A DNA stretch of 64,000 nt, from NCBI GenBank assembly GCA_903848955.1, contig CAINHS010000003.1:1-64000 (forward strand). Direction: 5' to 3'. The notes under the pieces are model-generated. The model did not search any database. It saw only the letters and a list, made by a program, of their open reading frames with translations, and was not told where the DNA came from. This DNA is from an uncultured beta proteobacterium (GTDB taxonomy: Bacteria > Pseudomonadota > Gammaproteobacteria > Burkholderiales > Rhodocyclaceae). Of the stretch, positions 10,132 to 21,139 are shown one piece after another (the first letter of the stretch is position 1; the number at the start of each line of letters is the position of its first letter). The position numbers were made by a program, and so were the translations under genes.

Positions 10132-11835
10132 TTAGGAGAGGTTCCTGGCTACGTTTTCGCGCAGCGTACGCTTGAGCAGTTTGCCGGACGGGTTGCGTGG
10201 CAGATCCTCGGCGCTGATGATGATATGCGCCGGCACCTTGTAGCCCGCCAGTCGCTGCGCCACGTGCGCCACCAGTTCGGCCTCGCTCGCCGCCGCGCCC
10301 GGACGCAGACGCACCACCGCCGCCAGGACTTCGCCCAGGGTCTCGTCGGGCAGGCCGAAGGCAGCGACCTCGGCCACCGCGGCATGGCTGATCAGGCAGG
10401 CCTCGACCTCGTTGGTGGAAATCTTCTCGCCGGCGCGATTGACGATGTCCTTGATGCGATCGACGATGAAGATGAAACCTTCGGCATCGACGTAGCCGAT
10501 GTCGCCGCTGGCAAACCAGCCGTCATGCAGCACCGCCGCCGTGCCTTCGGCATCGCGCCAGTAGCCCGACATCACGGTCGGTCCGCGCAGCCAGATTTCA
10601 CCGCTTTGCCCGCGCGGCAGGAACTTGCCCGCCGCATCCACGGTGATCACATCGATGATCGGCGACAACTGCCCCGAACTGCCCGGCTTGTAGAAATAGC
10701 CCGCCCCGGACGCCGACGCGCCGAGACCGTTGGTTTCGGTCAGGCCGTAGCCGGTGCCCGAAAGCGACTTGGGCTTGCTGCTGCGGATGAGTTCGATCAC
10801 GCGCGGCGCCACGGCCGAACCGCCGAGGCCGAAGGCACTCAGGCTGCCGGTATCGGTGGTGGCGAAAGACGGCGACGACAGCAGCTGCAGTATCATCGCC
10901 GGCGAACCGTTGAAGGAGGTGCAGCGCTCCGCGGCAATCAGGCGCAGCGCTTCTTCGGGATCCCACTTCCAGGTCATCACCAGGCGGCGCCCGGTGCGCA
11001 GTGCGGCCAGGAACTGGAACTGCAAACCGCTGACGTGGAACAGCGGCACCGCCATCAAGGTCGTCGGCGCATATCCCGAGGCCATCATGGCCTGGATGAC
11101 ATCCGGCGAGGTCATCCCCGCCAGAGCCCCCTGGAAATCGAAATTGGCGAGCGCCTGGCAGACGGCGCGCTGGCTCGACAAGGCGCCCTTGGCCCGGCTG
11201 GTGGTGCCCGAGGTGTACAGGATCAGCGCCGGGTCATCCGGCGCCAGATGCACCGCCGGCACTTCCTGCCCCGCACCCGCTGCAACCAGTTCCTCGTAGG
11301 AAGCGGCGCCCGATTCTCCGGCCCCGGTATCGGTCACCACGGCACTGATGCCGAGCGCGGCGAGTTCCCCGGCTACCGGCTCGAAGCGCTGCGGGTCGCA
11401 GACATAGACCTTGGGTGCGCTGTTGTTCAGGCCGTGCAGCAGTTCCTCGCGCCGGCCCCAGCTGTTGAGCGGCGCGACGATGGCACCGAGCGAGCTTGCA
11501 GCGAGGAAGGCCGCCATCCACTCCGGACGGTTGCGCATGGCGATGGCGACGCGGTCGCCCTTGACCACGCCGAAGCGCCCCGCCAGCTGAGACGCAAGCG
11601 CATCGGCCTCGGCGAACAGGCGGGCGAAACTCCAGCGTTGCTGTTGCAGGACGACAAACTCGCGCTCGCCGAATTTTCGTGCCGGCGCCAGCAGCTCGAT
11701 GAGGTTTTTCGCCGCGTTCTTGAAGACGCGCAGGCGGCGCCCGTCGATAAGCTGCTCTTCCAGTTCGAAGGGGGCGCCGCTTGCCGTCAGCTGCCGCCAT
11801 GCCGTGTCGATCTGCGCCAGCAATTCAGCGCTCAT
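10132..11835 (-). CDS. AMP-forming acyl-CoA ligase
   Basis: ILYTSGTTSRAKGAL; GYGLTETNG; IKDIVNRAGEKISTNEVEA; PRNPSGKLLKRTLRE. Confidence 0.92.
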   Translation of the reverse strand: MSAELLAQIDTAWRQLTASGAPFELEEQLIDGRRLRVFKNAAKNLIELLAPARKFGEREFVVLQQQRWSFARLFAEADALASQLAGRFGVVKGDRVAIAMRNRPEWMAAFLAASSLGAIVAPLNSWGRREELLHGLNNSAPKVYVCDPQRFEPVAGELAALGISAVVTDTGAGESGAASYEELVAAGAGQEVPAVHLAPDDPALILYTSGTTSRAKGALSSQRAVCQALANFDFQGALAGMTSPDVIQAMMASGYAPTTLMAVPLFHVSGLQFQFLAALRTGRRLVMTWKWDPEEALRLIAAERCTSFNGSPAMILQLLSSPSFATTDTGSLSAFGLGGSAVAPRVIELIRSSKPKSLSGTGYGLTETNGLGASASGAGYFYKPGSSGQLSPIIDVITVDAAGKFLPRGQSGEIWLRGPTVMSGYWRDAEGTAAVLHDGWFASGDIGYVDAEGFIFIVDRIKDIVNRAGEKISTNEVEACLISHAAVAEVAAFGLPDETLGEVLAAVVRLRPGAAASEAELVAHVAQRLAGYKVPAHIIISAEDLPRNPSGKLLKRTLRENVARNLS

Positions 11836-11890
11836 TGGTATTCCCCTTCGTCTGCTCTGTTAGCGTTCAAGTCGTCTCCCGCTTCCCGGC

Positions 11891-12685
11891 TCAAGTACGC
11901 GCCTTCATCATGCGCCTGACCACATCCTGGAATACCGGCGGCTCGCCGCCGCCATGGACATACAGATTGCTGCCGGTGGCATAGGCCAGTTCGGGGGCGG
12001 CCAGCATCAGGCAAGCGTTGCCGACGTCCTGCGGGGTCGCCATGCGCTGCATCGGGATGGTGGCGGCAACTGCCGCGGCAATTTCCTTGCTGCCGTAATG
12101 CACTTCCACCTGCTCGGTTTCGACCAGGCCGGGGCTCACCGTCGTGACCCGCACCTTGGGCGCCCACTCCTGCGCCAGGCCCCAGGCCAGCATGGCGATG
12201 CCGGCCTTGGCCGCCGAGTAGGCGGCCGTGCCGGCAGCCGGACGCAGGGCGCCGATGCTGCCGACAAAGATGATGGCGCCGCCTTCGGCCTGCTGCTGCA
12301 TGATGGCGTTGGCCGCCTGCGAAAAATTGAGCGGGGCGATCAGATTGAAGCGGATGATGCCTTCATGGAAGCGCGGCGAGACCGTTGCCGCATTGGCCGG
12401 CGGGCTGCCGCCGGCGTTGTTGACCAGCACATCGAGGCGACCGTGGCGGGCAATGACCTCGGCCAGGAAGGCGTTGGTCGCCTCCATGTCGCGCACGTCG
12501 CAGACAATGAATTCGGCCGTATTGCCCTTGGCGCTGAGCGGTTCCTGCGGCGGGTTGCGGCCGCAGACCACGACCCTGGCGCCGGCGCCGAGGAAACTCA
12601 GGGCGATGCCGCGGCCGATGCCCTTGGTGCCGCCGGTGACCACGACGACCTGCCGGGAATAATCGAAACTCATGACGGGCTTCAT
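11891..12685 (-). CDS. short-chain dehydrogenase/reductase (tandem paralog A)
   Basis: VVVVTGGTKGIGRGIA; NNAGGSPP; YSAAKAGIAML; highly similar to the neighbouring SDR. Confidence 0.92.
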   Translation of the reverse strand: MKPVMSFDYSRQVVVVTGGTKGIGRGIALSFLGAGARVVVCGRNPPQEPLSAKGNTAEFIVCDVRDMEATNAFLAEVIARHGRLDVLVNNAGGSPPANAATVSPRFHEGIIRFNLIAPLNFSQAANAIMQQQAEGGAIIFVGSIGALRPAAGTAAYSAAKAGIAMLAWGLAQEWAPKVRVTTVSPGLVETEQVEVHYGSKEIAAAVAATIPMQRMATPQDVGNACLMLAAPELAYATGSNLYVHGGGEPPVFQDVVRRMMKART

Positions 12686-12706
12686 CGGCGTCTCTGCTCC
12701 CGCAGC

Positions 12707-13498
12707 CTATTTCTGAGCCGGGCGCGTCATCCGCGCCACCACGCTCTGGAATACCGGCGGCTCGCCACCGCCATGCAGATAGATGTTGCTGCCCGTGGCA
12801 TACGCCATCTCCGGCGCGGCGACCATCAGACAGGCCATGCTGATGTCCTCCACGGTGCCCATGCGCTTCATCGGGATGGTCTCGGCAATCGCCGCCGTGA
12901 CTTCCTTGCCGCCGTAATGCGAGTCGGACTGGGGGGTATGAATCAATCCCGGGCTCACCGTCATGACCCGCACCTTGGGCGCCCACTCCTGCGCCAGACC
13001 CCAGGCCAGCATGGCGATGCCCGCCTTGGACGCGGAATAGGCCGCCGTCCCCGGCGCCGGGCGCAGCACGCAGATGCTGCCGATAAAAATGATCATGCCG
13101 CCCTGCTCCTGCTTTTGCATGATGGCGTTGGCGGCCTGGGCAAAGTTCAGCGGGGCGATCAGGTTGAGGCGGATGATGGTTTCATGCAGACCGGGAGAGG
13201 CCTTGGCTGCCTTCACCGGCGGGCCGCCACCGGCGTTGTTGACCAGCACATCGAGGCGCCCGTGGCGTTGCATGACTTCCGCCATGAGCGCATTGATGGC
13301 GTCAAGCTCGCATACGTCGCAGACAATGAATTCAGCCGTGTTGCCACCGGCACTGATCGGTTCCAACGGCGGATTGCGGTCGCAGACGATTACCTTGGCG
13401 CCCGCACCGAGGAAACCCAAGGCGATGCCCCGGCCAATGCCGCTGCTACCGCCGGTCACCACCACGACCTGGCCGGCGTAATCGAATCGTACAGACAT
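12707..13498 (-). CDS. short-chain dehydrogenase/reductase (tandem paralog B)
   Basis: VVVVTGGSSGIGRGIA; NNAGGGPP; YSASKAGIAML. Confidence 0.92.
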   Translation of the reverse strand: MSVRFDYAGQVVVVTGGSSGIGRGIALGFLGAGAKVIVCDRNPPLEPISAGGNTAEFIVCDVCELDAINALMAEVMQRHGRLDVLVNNAGGGPPVKAAKASPGLHETIIRLNLIAPLNFAQAANAIMQKQEQGGMIIFIGSICVLRPAPGTAAYSASKAGIAMLAWGLAQEWAPKVRVMTVSPGLIHTPQSDSHYGGKEVTAAIAETIPMKRMGTVEDISMACLMVAAPEMAYATGSNIYLHGGGEPPVFQSVVARMTRPAQK

Positions 13499-13554
13499 GG
13501 CACCACCTCTTGTAAAAGCTGCAGTCCAGTTTAGGCAGTCAGGCTGATGCCCTC

Positions 13555-13572
13555 GTCGTCTAAATGGACGAT
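13555..13572 (+). promoter_or_regulatory. palindromic operator-like element, site F
   Basis: gtcgtctaaatggacgat, 56 nt upstream of the SDR start at 13498 heading the 13-gene minus operon. Confidence 0.6.
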
Positions 13573-13708
13573 AGCCATGGAATCCCGCAGGTGCCGCGCC
13601 CGGCTGGACTCGCCAACGGTCACAGGCGCGCTGGCCATGCCTCTCTCCAGGCCCTCTTACGCTTGCCGGCCGGCTGTCAAGACACGCCGCCGGCCGCGAG
13701 GCAAACAG

Positions 13709-14188
13709 TCACTTGCGGTGTCCCGGACCCTTGCCGATCGGTTTTGAGGTGAACCATATCTTCTCGGGCATGGGCCTTACCACTTCCAGCAGCCTCTCGT
13801 AATAACTTGAGCGGATGCGCCATACACCGTCCTGGCGCACATACTCGTCCTCGTAGAGCGCCGTGCCTTCACAGATCTTCTGCACTTCCAGATTGTAGAA
13901 AATGTCCTGCAGGTACCACAGGCCGGTCGCGGTATCGCCATTGACCGTGATCTCGGGCAGGTGGCCGTGATGCATGCCGAACTTGGTTTCGGTAAAGCCG
14001 AGGCGGAAGAATTCCTCGAGTTCCGCCTGCCAGCCTTCATGACGGATGTCGTAGGTCGGGCTGCGGTAATGTATCCAGGCATCCGGCGTGAAGACCTGCT
14101 CCAGGGTCTTCAGATCGCAGGTGTCGATGGAGCGGAAGTAGCGCGCTTTGAGTTGCTTGATCAGTTCTATGGATTCGAGGTCGATCAC
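13709..14188 (-). CDS. NTF2-like / SnoaL-like protein (GTG start proposed)
   Basis: VIDLESIELIKQLKARYFRSIDTCDLKTLEQVFTPDAWIHY; GTG at 14186-14188. Confidence 0.65.
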   Translation of the reverse strand: MIDLESIELIKQLKARYFRSIDTCDLKTLEQVFTPDAWIHYRSPTYDIRHEGWQAELEEFFRLGFTETKFGMHHGHLPEITVNGDTATGLWYLQDIFYNLEVQKICEGTALYEDEYVRQDGVWRIRSSYYERLLEVVRPMPEKIWFTSKPIGKGPGHRK

Positions 14189-14300
14189 TTCAGATTCTCC
14201 GGTGGATACATGGCAGCGACAGCGAAACGTTGGCAAAGGCCTGCCGGCGCGGATCAACGGCCGACAAGGGCGCATTGTTGCAGGTGCGGGCGAGGCAAGG

Positions 14301-14318
14301 ATAGTCCAATCGGATGAT
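14301..14318 (+). promoter_or_regulatory. palindromic operator-like element, site G
   Basis: atagtccaatcggatgat (one core mismatch) in the divergent gap between the NTF2-like gene and the SDR. Confidence 0.55.
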
Positions 14319-14420
14319 GAAACCGGCCGCCAGCTTCTCTAAGGTCCTCCTTTGACCATAGCAGTGGTCCGGGCATACCGGAACACCGATACCGCAATCC
14401 GTTCATAAGGGAGGCACAGC

Positions 14421-15245
14421 ATGAGATTCGCAAACAAGGTGGCCGTAGTCACCGGCGCCGGACAAGGCATGGGGCGCGCCATCGCACAGCGCCTGGCGCG
14501 CGAAGGCGCCAGGATCGTTGCCGTCGACGTCAAGGAAGCCGGCGTGCGCGAGACCGTGGACCAGATCGGCCCGGACGCCGGCATCGCCCGCGTCTGCAAC
14601 ATCGCCGACAGCGCCGCGGTGCAGGCGCTGTTCGCCGAAGTCGATGAAAAGTACGGTCGGCTCGACGTCCTGGTCAACAATGCCGGCATCGGCAGCGCGA
14701 GGAAGGACGGCTATGACAAGCAGTTCGCGCGCATTGCCGAGCGCAACGCTCAGATCGCGCGCGGCGAGACGCCGACGGTGTTCCCCGACATCACCATCGA
14801 CATGCAGGATGAGGGCTGGCACGGCGTCCTCAATGTCAATCTGCACGGCAGCTTCTACTGCATACGCGAGGCACTGCGCGTGATGACCAAGCATTCGATC
14901 AAGGGTTCGATCGTGAATATTTCGAGCACCTCGGCGCTGTCGGGCGAAGGCGCACCGCACTATGCCGCGTCCAAGGCCGCCTTGATCGGACTGGTACGCA
15001 GCCTGGCGCGCGAACTGGGTCCGCGCGGCATCCGCGTCAACAACGTCATGCCGGGGCCGGTCAACACGCCGATCATGGGCAACGTGCCGCAAAGCTGGAA
15101 GGACTCGATGGTCGCGGCGATTCCGCTGGGGCGGATTGCCGAACCGGATGACATCGCCAACGTCGTCGCTTTCGTCGCCTCGGACGAAGCGGCCATGATC
15201 ACCGGCGCCGACATCATCGCCAACGGCGGTTCTTACTTCAAATAG
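14421..15245 (+). CDS. short-chain dehydrogenase/reductase
   Basis: VAVVTGAGQGMGRAIAQRLAREGARI; NNAGIG; YAASKAALIGLV. Confidence 0.92.
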   Translation: MRFANKVAVVTGAGQGMGRAIAQRLAREGARIVAVDVKEAGVRETVDQIGPDAGIARVCNIADSAAVQALFAEVDEKYGRLDVLVNNAGIGSARKDGYDKQFARIAERNAQIARGETPTVFPDITIDMQDEGWHGVLNVNLHGSFYCIREALRVMTKHSIKGSIVNISSTSALSGEGAPHYAASKAALIGLVRSLARELGPRGIRVNNVMPGPVNTPIMGNVPQSWKDSMVAAIPLGRIAEPDDIANVVAFVASDEAAMITGADIIANGGSYFK

Positions 15246-15253
15246 GCCAAAAC

Positions 15254-15781
15254 ATGAACGATGCTGTGCAAGGCCATGAGGCGCCCGCCGCCGCCGCGGC
15301 ACCACTGTCGCCGGGCGTCGGCCTGCTGGTACTGCTGGGGCTGATCGTGGTGATCGGCGCATTTCTGTGGATCACCCACCTGATGAGCATCACCGAGGTC
15401 TGGGTGGCCTTCCTGTTCCTGCTGTATTGGGCCGGCATCAACCACTCCAGCATGGCCATGCTGCCATCCACCATCTGCGGCGCGGTCTGCGGCCTGCTGT
15501 TGGCCTATGCCCTGCAGCAGTTGCCGCTGCTGATGGGCAATGCCGGCCTGGGGGTGTTTCTCGGCCTGATCCTGGCGGCCGTCTTCTGCCAGATCGTCGG
15601 CTGGCTGCCGCTGCTGATCAACATGTCGTGCATGCTGTTCCTGACCGTCGGCACCATTCCGCTGATCCAGGCCGGTTTCAAGTTGCCGGGGCTACTGATG
15701 GCACTGGCCGCCGGCATCGTCTATTTCGGCGGCATCATCTGGCTCGGCACAGCGTGGCAGGCCAGACGCGCCAAGCCATAA
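15254..15781 (+). CDS. integral membrane protein of unknown function (possibly DUF1097-like)
   Basis: Several hydrophobic helices (GLLVLLGLIVVIGAFLWI, VWVAFLFLLYWAGI, LGVFLGLILAAVFC). Confidence 0.6.
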   Translation: MNDAVQGHEAPAAAAAPLSPGVGLLVLLGLIVVIGAFLWITHLMSITEVWVAFLFLLYWAGINHSSMAMLPSTICGAVCGLLLAYALQQLPLLMGNAGLGVFLGLILAAVFCQIVGWLPLLINMSCMLFLTVGTIPLIQAGFKLPGLLMALAAGIVYFGGIIWLGTAWQARRAKP

Positions 15782-15798
15782 CCCAAGGAGCGAAACAC

Positions 15799-16272
15799 GT
15801 GGCAACCCCGATTCATTACAAAGACGCAGAAGGCTTGCAGACCCTGGTCGCCGGGGATTTCGGCGCGTGGAGCGAAAGCGTCACGGTGACCCAGGAAATG
15901 ATCAACCAGTTCGCCGACCTGAGCGGCGATCACATGTGGCTGCACGTCGATGTCGAGCGCTGCAAGAAGGAAAGCCCGTTCCGCAGCACCATCGCCCATG
16001 GCTTCCTGCTGCTGTCGATGCTGTCGCGCTTCAAGTCGCTGCCCGACGTGTCGACCATCGTCTGCGGCTACAGCCACATGATGAACTACGGCTCCGACAA
16101 GCTGCGCTTTCTCGGCGCAGTGCCGGTGAATAGCGAAATACACGTCCGCTGCCGCATCAAGGAAGTCAGCGTCGAAGCAAAGAAAACCAAGGTCGTCGCC
16201 GAGACCCAACTCAGCATTGTCGGCAAGGACTCGCCGTCGCTGCTTTACGAACTGATGTTTGTGTATCTGTAG
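15799..16272 (+). CDS. MaoC-family (R)-specific enoyl-CoA hydratase
   Basis: GTG start; QEMINQFADLSGDHMWLHVDVERCKKESPFRSTIAHGFLLLS hydratase motif. Confidence 0.88.
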   Translation: MATPIHYKDAEGLQTLVAGDFGAWSESVTVTQEMINQFADLSGDHMWLHVDVERCKKESPFRSTIAHGFLLLSMLSRFKSLPDVSTIVCGYSHMMNYGSDKLRFLGAVPVNSEIHVRCRIKEVSVEAKKTKVVAETQLSIVGKDSPSLLYELMFVYL

Positions 16273-16275
16273 CCG

Positions 16276-16315
16276 CCTGAGCGGCGGCGACCGGCACGGC
16301 TCGCCGCCGCTCAGG
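16276..16315. terminator. 15-bp perfect stem hairpin between convergent genes (putative bidirectional terminator)
   Basis: cctgagcggcggcga-ccggcacggc-tcgccgccgctcagg inverted repeat between a + gene ending 16272 and a - gene ending 16341. Confidence 0.65.
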
Positions 16316-16340
16316 TGCGCCGCCCGGCAATTGCCGCGCC

Positions 16341-17768
16341 TCAGGGCTTGAGCATCTTGCGCAGCGTCTTGTCCAACTTGTCCGAGTAGGGCGGCAACAG
16401 ACCGAAGGCCTGGCGCGGATCCCACCAGCCGCTGCGATAGATGGTGCGGGCGTGGCTGAATTCCTGGAAGCCTTCGCGACCGTGGTATTGCCCCATGCCC
16501 GAGGCGCCGACCCCGCCGAACGGCGCATCGTGCGCCGCCACATGAATCACCACATCATTGACGGTAACCCCGCCCGACTGGGTATGGTCGAGGATGCGCC
16601 GCTCCTCGGCCCGGTCCTTGCCGAAATAGTAGAGCGCCAGCGGCTTGCCGCCGCGATTGATGCCGTCGATGACCGTGCCCAGATCCTGGTAGGGCTCGAC
16701 CTGCAGCACCGGGCCGAATATCTCTTCGCTGCGGATGCCGGCATTGGCGGGAGGGGCAATCGCCAGCCGCAACGGCCGGTAGCGGCCCGTCGTCGTCGCT
16801 TCGTCGGCACACGCCTCGATCCTGCCGCCGGCCGCCGCGACCTCCTTGAGGTAGCCTTCGACGCGCGCCATATGCGTGTCGTTGACCACGGCAGTGACAT
16901 CGCGGTTGCCGGCGGTCTGCGGGTAGAGCGCGAGATAATGCGCTCGCACCGCGCTGACGAAAGCCTCGACCAGTTCGACGGGAACATGGACGGTGTCCGG
17001 CGCCACGCAGATCTGCCCGGCATTCATGGTCTTGCCCATGACGATGCGCAGTGCCGCCAGGTCCAGATCGGCACTGCGGCCGATGATCACCGGCGACTTG
17101 CCGCCCAGTTCCAGCGTGACCGGCACCAGGTGCTCGGCCGCCGCGCGCATCACGGCGCGCCCGGTGGCGCAACTGCCGGTCAGCACCATGTGATCGAAAG
17201 GCAGGCTGCTGAAGGCACGCGAAATTTCGGCCGCACCATTGACGACGCAGATCTCGTCGGCGGCGAAGTGGTCGGCGATGGCACGCGCCATCAGTTCGGC
17301 CGTGCGCGGCACGAATTCGGAAGGCTTGAGCATGGCCCGGTTGCCGCCGGCAAGGGCGAAGGCAAGCGGCACGAAGGTGGTGAACAGCGGCACGTTCCAG
17401 GTGCCGAGGATTCCCACCACGCCCTTGGGCTGGTGTTCGACGTCGACACGGGCACCGAAGAGATTGAAAGGAAACACGCCGGCACGCCGGTCCGGCTTCA
17501 TCCAGCGGCGGATATTGCCGCGCGCATACTTGACCGAACTCAGGGTGCTGAGGACGTCGTTCATCAGGGAAAAAGTCGGATGGCGCCCGCCGAAGTCCGC
17601 ATCCAGAGTGCCGCAGAAGTCATCGGCATGCTTCACCAGCAGGTTGGCCAGGCGTTGCAGCCGGTCGATGCGGGTGTCGGCACTGACCGCGCCGGCCTGC
17701 TGATGCGCGGCGCGCATGGCCTGCAGGGTGGGCAACAGGGAAGTGAGTTGTGCTTGGTTCGTATCCAT
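16341..17768 (-). CDS. aldehyde dehydrogenase (coniferyl-aldehyde-dehydrogenase-like)
   Basis: VGILGTWNVPLFTTFVPLAFALAGGNRAMLKPSEF; LELGGKSPVII; NAGQICVAPD; start MDTNQAQL at 17768. Confidence 0.9.
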   Translation of the reverse strand: MDTNQAQLTSLLPTLQAMRAAHQQAGAVSADTRIDRLQRLANLLVKHADDFCGTLDADFGGRHPTFSLMNDVLSTLSSVKYARGNIRRWMKPDRRAGVFPFNLFGARVDVEHQPKGVVGILGTWNVPLFTTFVPLAFALAGGNRAMLKPSEFVPRTAELMARAIADHFAADEICVVNGAAEISRAFSSLPFDHMVLTGSCATGRAVMRAAAEHLVPVTLELGGKSPVIIGRSADLDLAALRIVMGKTMNAGQICVAPDTVHVPVELVEAFVSAVRAHYLALYPQTAGNRDVTAVVNDTHMARVEGYLKEVAAAGGRIEACADEATTTGRYRPLRLAIAPPANAGIRSEEIFGPVLQVEPYQDLGTVIDGINRGGKPLALYYFGKDRAEERRILDHTQSGGVTVNDVVIHVAAHDAPFGGVGASGMGQYHGREGFQEFSHARTIYRSGWWDPRQAFGLLPPYSDKLDKTLRKMLKP

Positions 17769-17800
17769 CCGCTTGCTCCTCGATGTGTTGTCGGTAACGC

Positions 17801-17828
17801 TTGCGGCGCAGCCATGGCCGCGCCGCAA
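17801..17828 (-). terminator. putative terminator/hairpin
   Basis: ttgcggcgc-agccatggcc-gcgccgcaa perfect 9-bp arms in the gap between two - strand genes. Confidence 0.35.
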
Positions 17829-17844
17829 AGACATCCGCCAAGCC

Positions 17845-18750
17845 TTACTGGGGCGGCAGGGCGTAGCCGTCCACCGCGGTGCGATGCTCCGGCGTGAAGT
17901 ACTTGGCCAGGGTGGTGTGCAGATCATTGATCGCCCACTTGCCGCCCTTGGGGTTGTCGTAAAACACGTCCAGGCGCGGGCGCTGCACGATGTTGACACG
18001 CCCGCCCCAGACCACGAACACCTCACCCGAGATGTGCGCGGCTTCGGGCGAGACCAGATAGCCGACCAGCGGCGTCACATTGGCCGGGTTGAAGACGTCG
18101 AAGCCTTCCTTGGGTGCGTCAAACATCGCAGCGTGCGGCATGTTCTCCGTCATCGCGGTGCGTCCGCGCGGCAGGATCACGTTGCAGGTGACGCCGAGCT
18201 TGAGCATCAATGCGGCAACACCGATGCTCAGGGCGGCGATGCCGGCCTTGGCCGGCGCGTAGTTGGGCTGGCCGGGCGATGCATACAGCATGGCTTCGGA
18301 AGAGGTGCTGATCAGGCGGCCGTAGACCGGGCCGGATTTCGCTTTCTCGCGCCAGTACTGGGCGGCATTGCGCATATTGACGAAGTGTCCGCGCAGATGC
18401 ACGCGCACCACCGAATCGAACTCGTCGTCGGTCATGCCGTAGATGGTCTTGTCGCGCGTGAAACCTGCGTTGTTGATCATGATATTCACGTCGCCGAAGG
18501 TGTCCAGCGCGGTCTTGAATACCCGGCCGGCATCCGCCGTATCGGCGCAGTCGCCGAGTGCGACGATGGCCTCGCCACCCAGGGCCTTGATGTCGGCAAC
18601 GGTCTGCTGCGCCGCTTCTGCGGCCTTGGGCAAATCGATGTCATTGATCACCACGCGTGCGCCCTGGCGGGCCAGTTGCAGCGCTTCCTCGCGGCCGAGT
18701 CCGGCTCCTGCGCCGGTAATGATGGCTACCTTGCCGGTCAAATCACCCAT
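17845..18750 (-). CDS. short-chain dehydrogenase (MFE-2/17beta-HSD4-like acyl-CoA SDR)
   Basis: VAIITGAGAGLGREEALQLARQGARVVINDID; NNAGFTRDKTIYGMTDDEFD. Confidence 0.88.
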   Translation of the reverse strand: MGDLTGKVAIITGAGAGLGREEALQLARQGARVVINDIDLPKAAEAAQQTVADIKALGGEAIVALGDCADTADAGRVFKTALDTFGDVNIMINNAGFTRDKTIYGMTDDEFDSVVRVHLRGHFVNMRNAAQYWREKAKSGPVYGRLISTSSEAMLYASPGQPNYAPAKAGIAALSIGVAALMLKLGVTCNVILPRGRTAMTENMPHAAMFDAPKEGFDVFNPANVTPLVGYLVSPEAAHISGEVFVVWGGRVNIVQRPRLDVFYDNPKGGKWAINDLHTTLAKYFTPEHRTAVDGYALPPQ

Positions 18751-18774
18751 GTTGTTTCTCCTGTTGTCAATTGA

Positions 18775-21122
<2,348 letters not shown>

Positions 21123-21139
21123 TGCCACGTTGGTCTTCC

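Noticed and set aside
8218-11919. 1233-aa plus-strand ORF
   Set aside because: Antisense to the convincing OYE, NTF2 and AMP-ligase genes; low-complexity R/A/G/H/Q-rich translation typical of antisense frames in GC-rich DNA.
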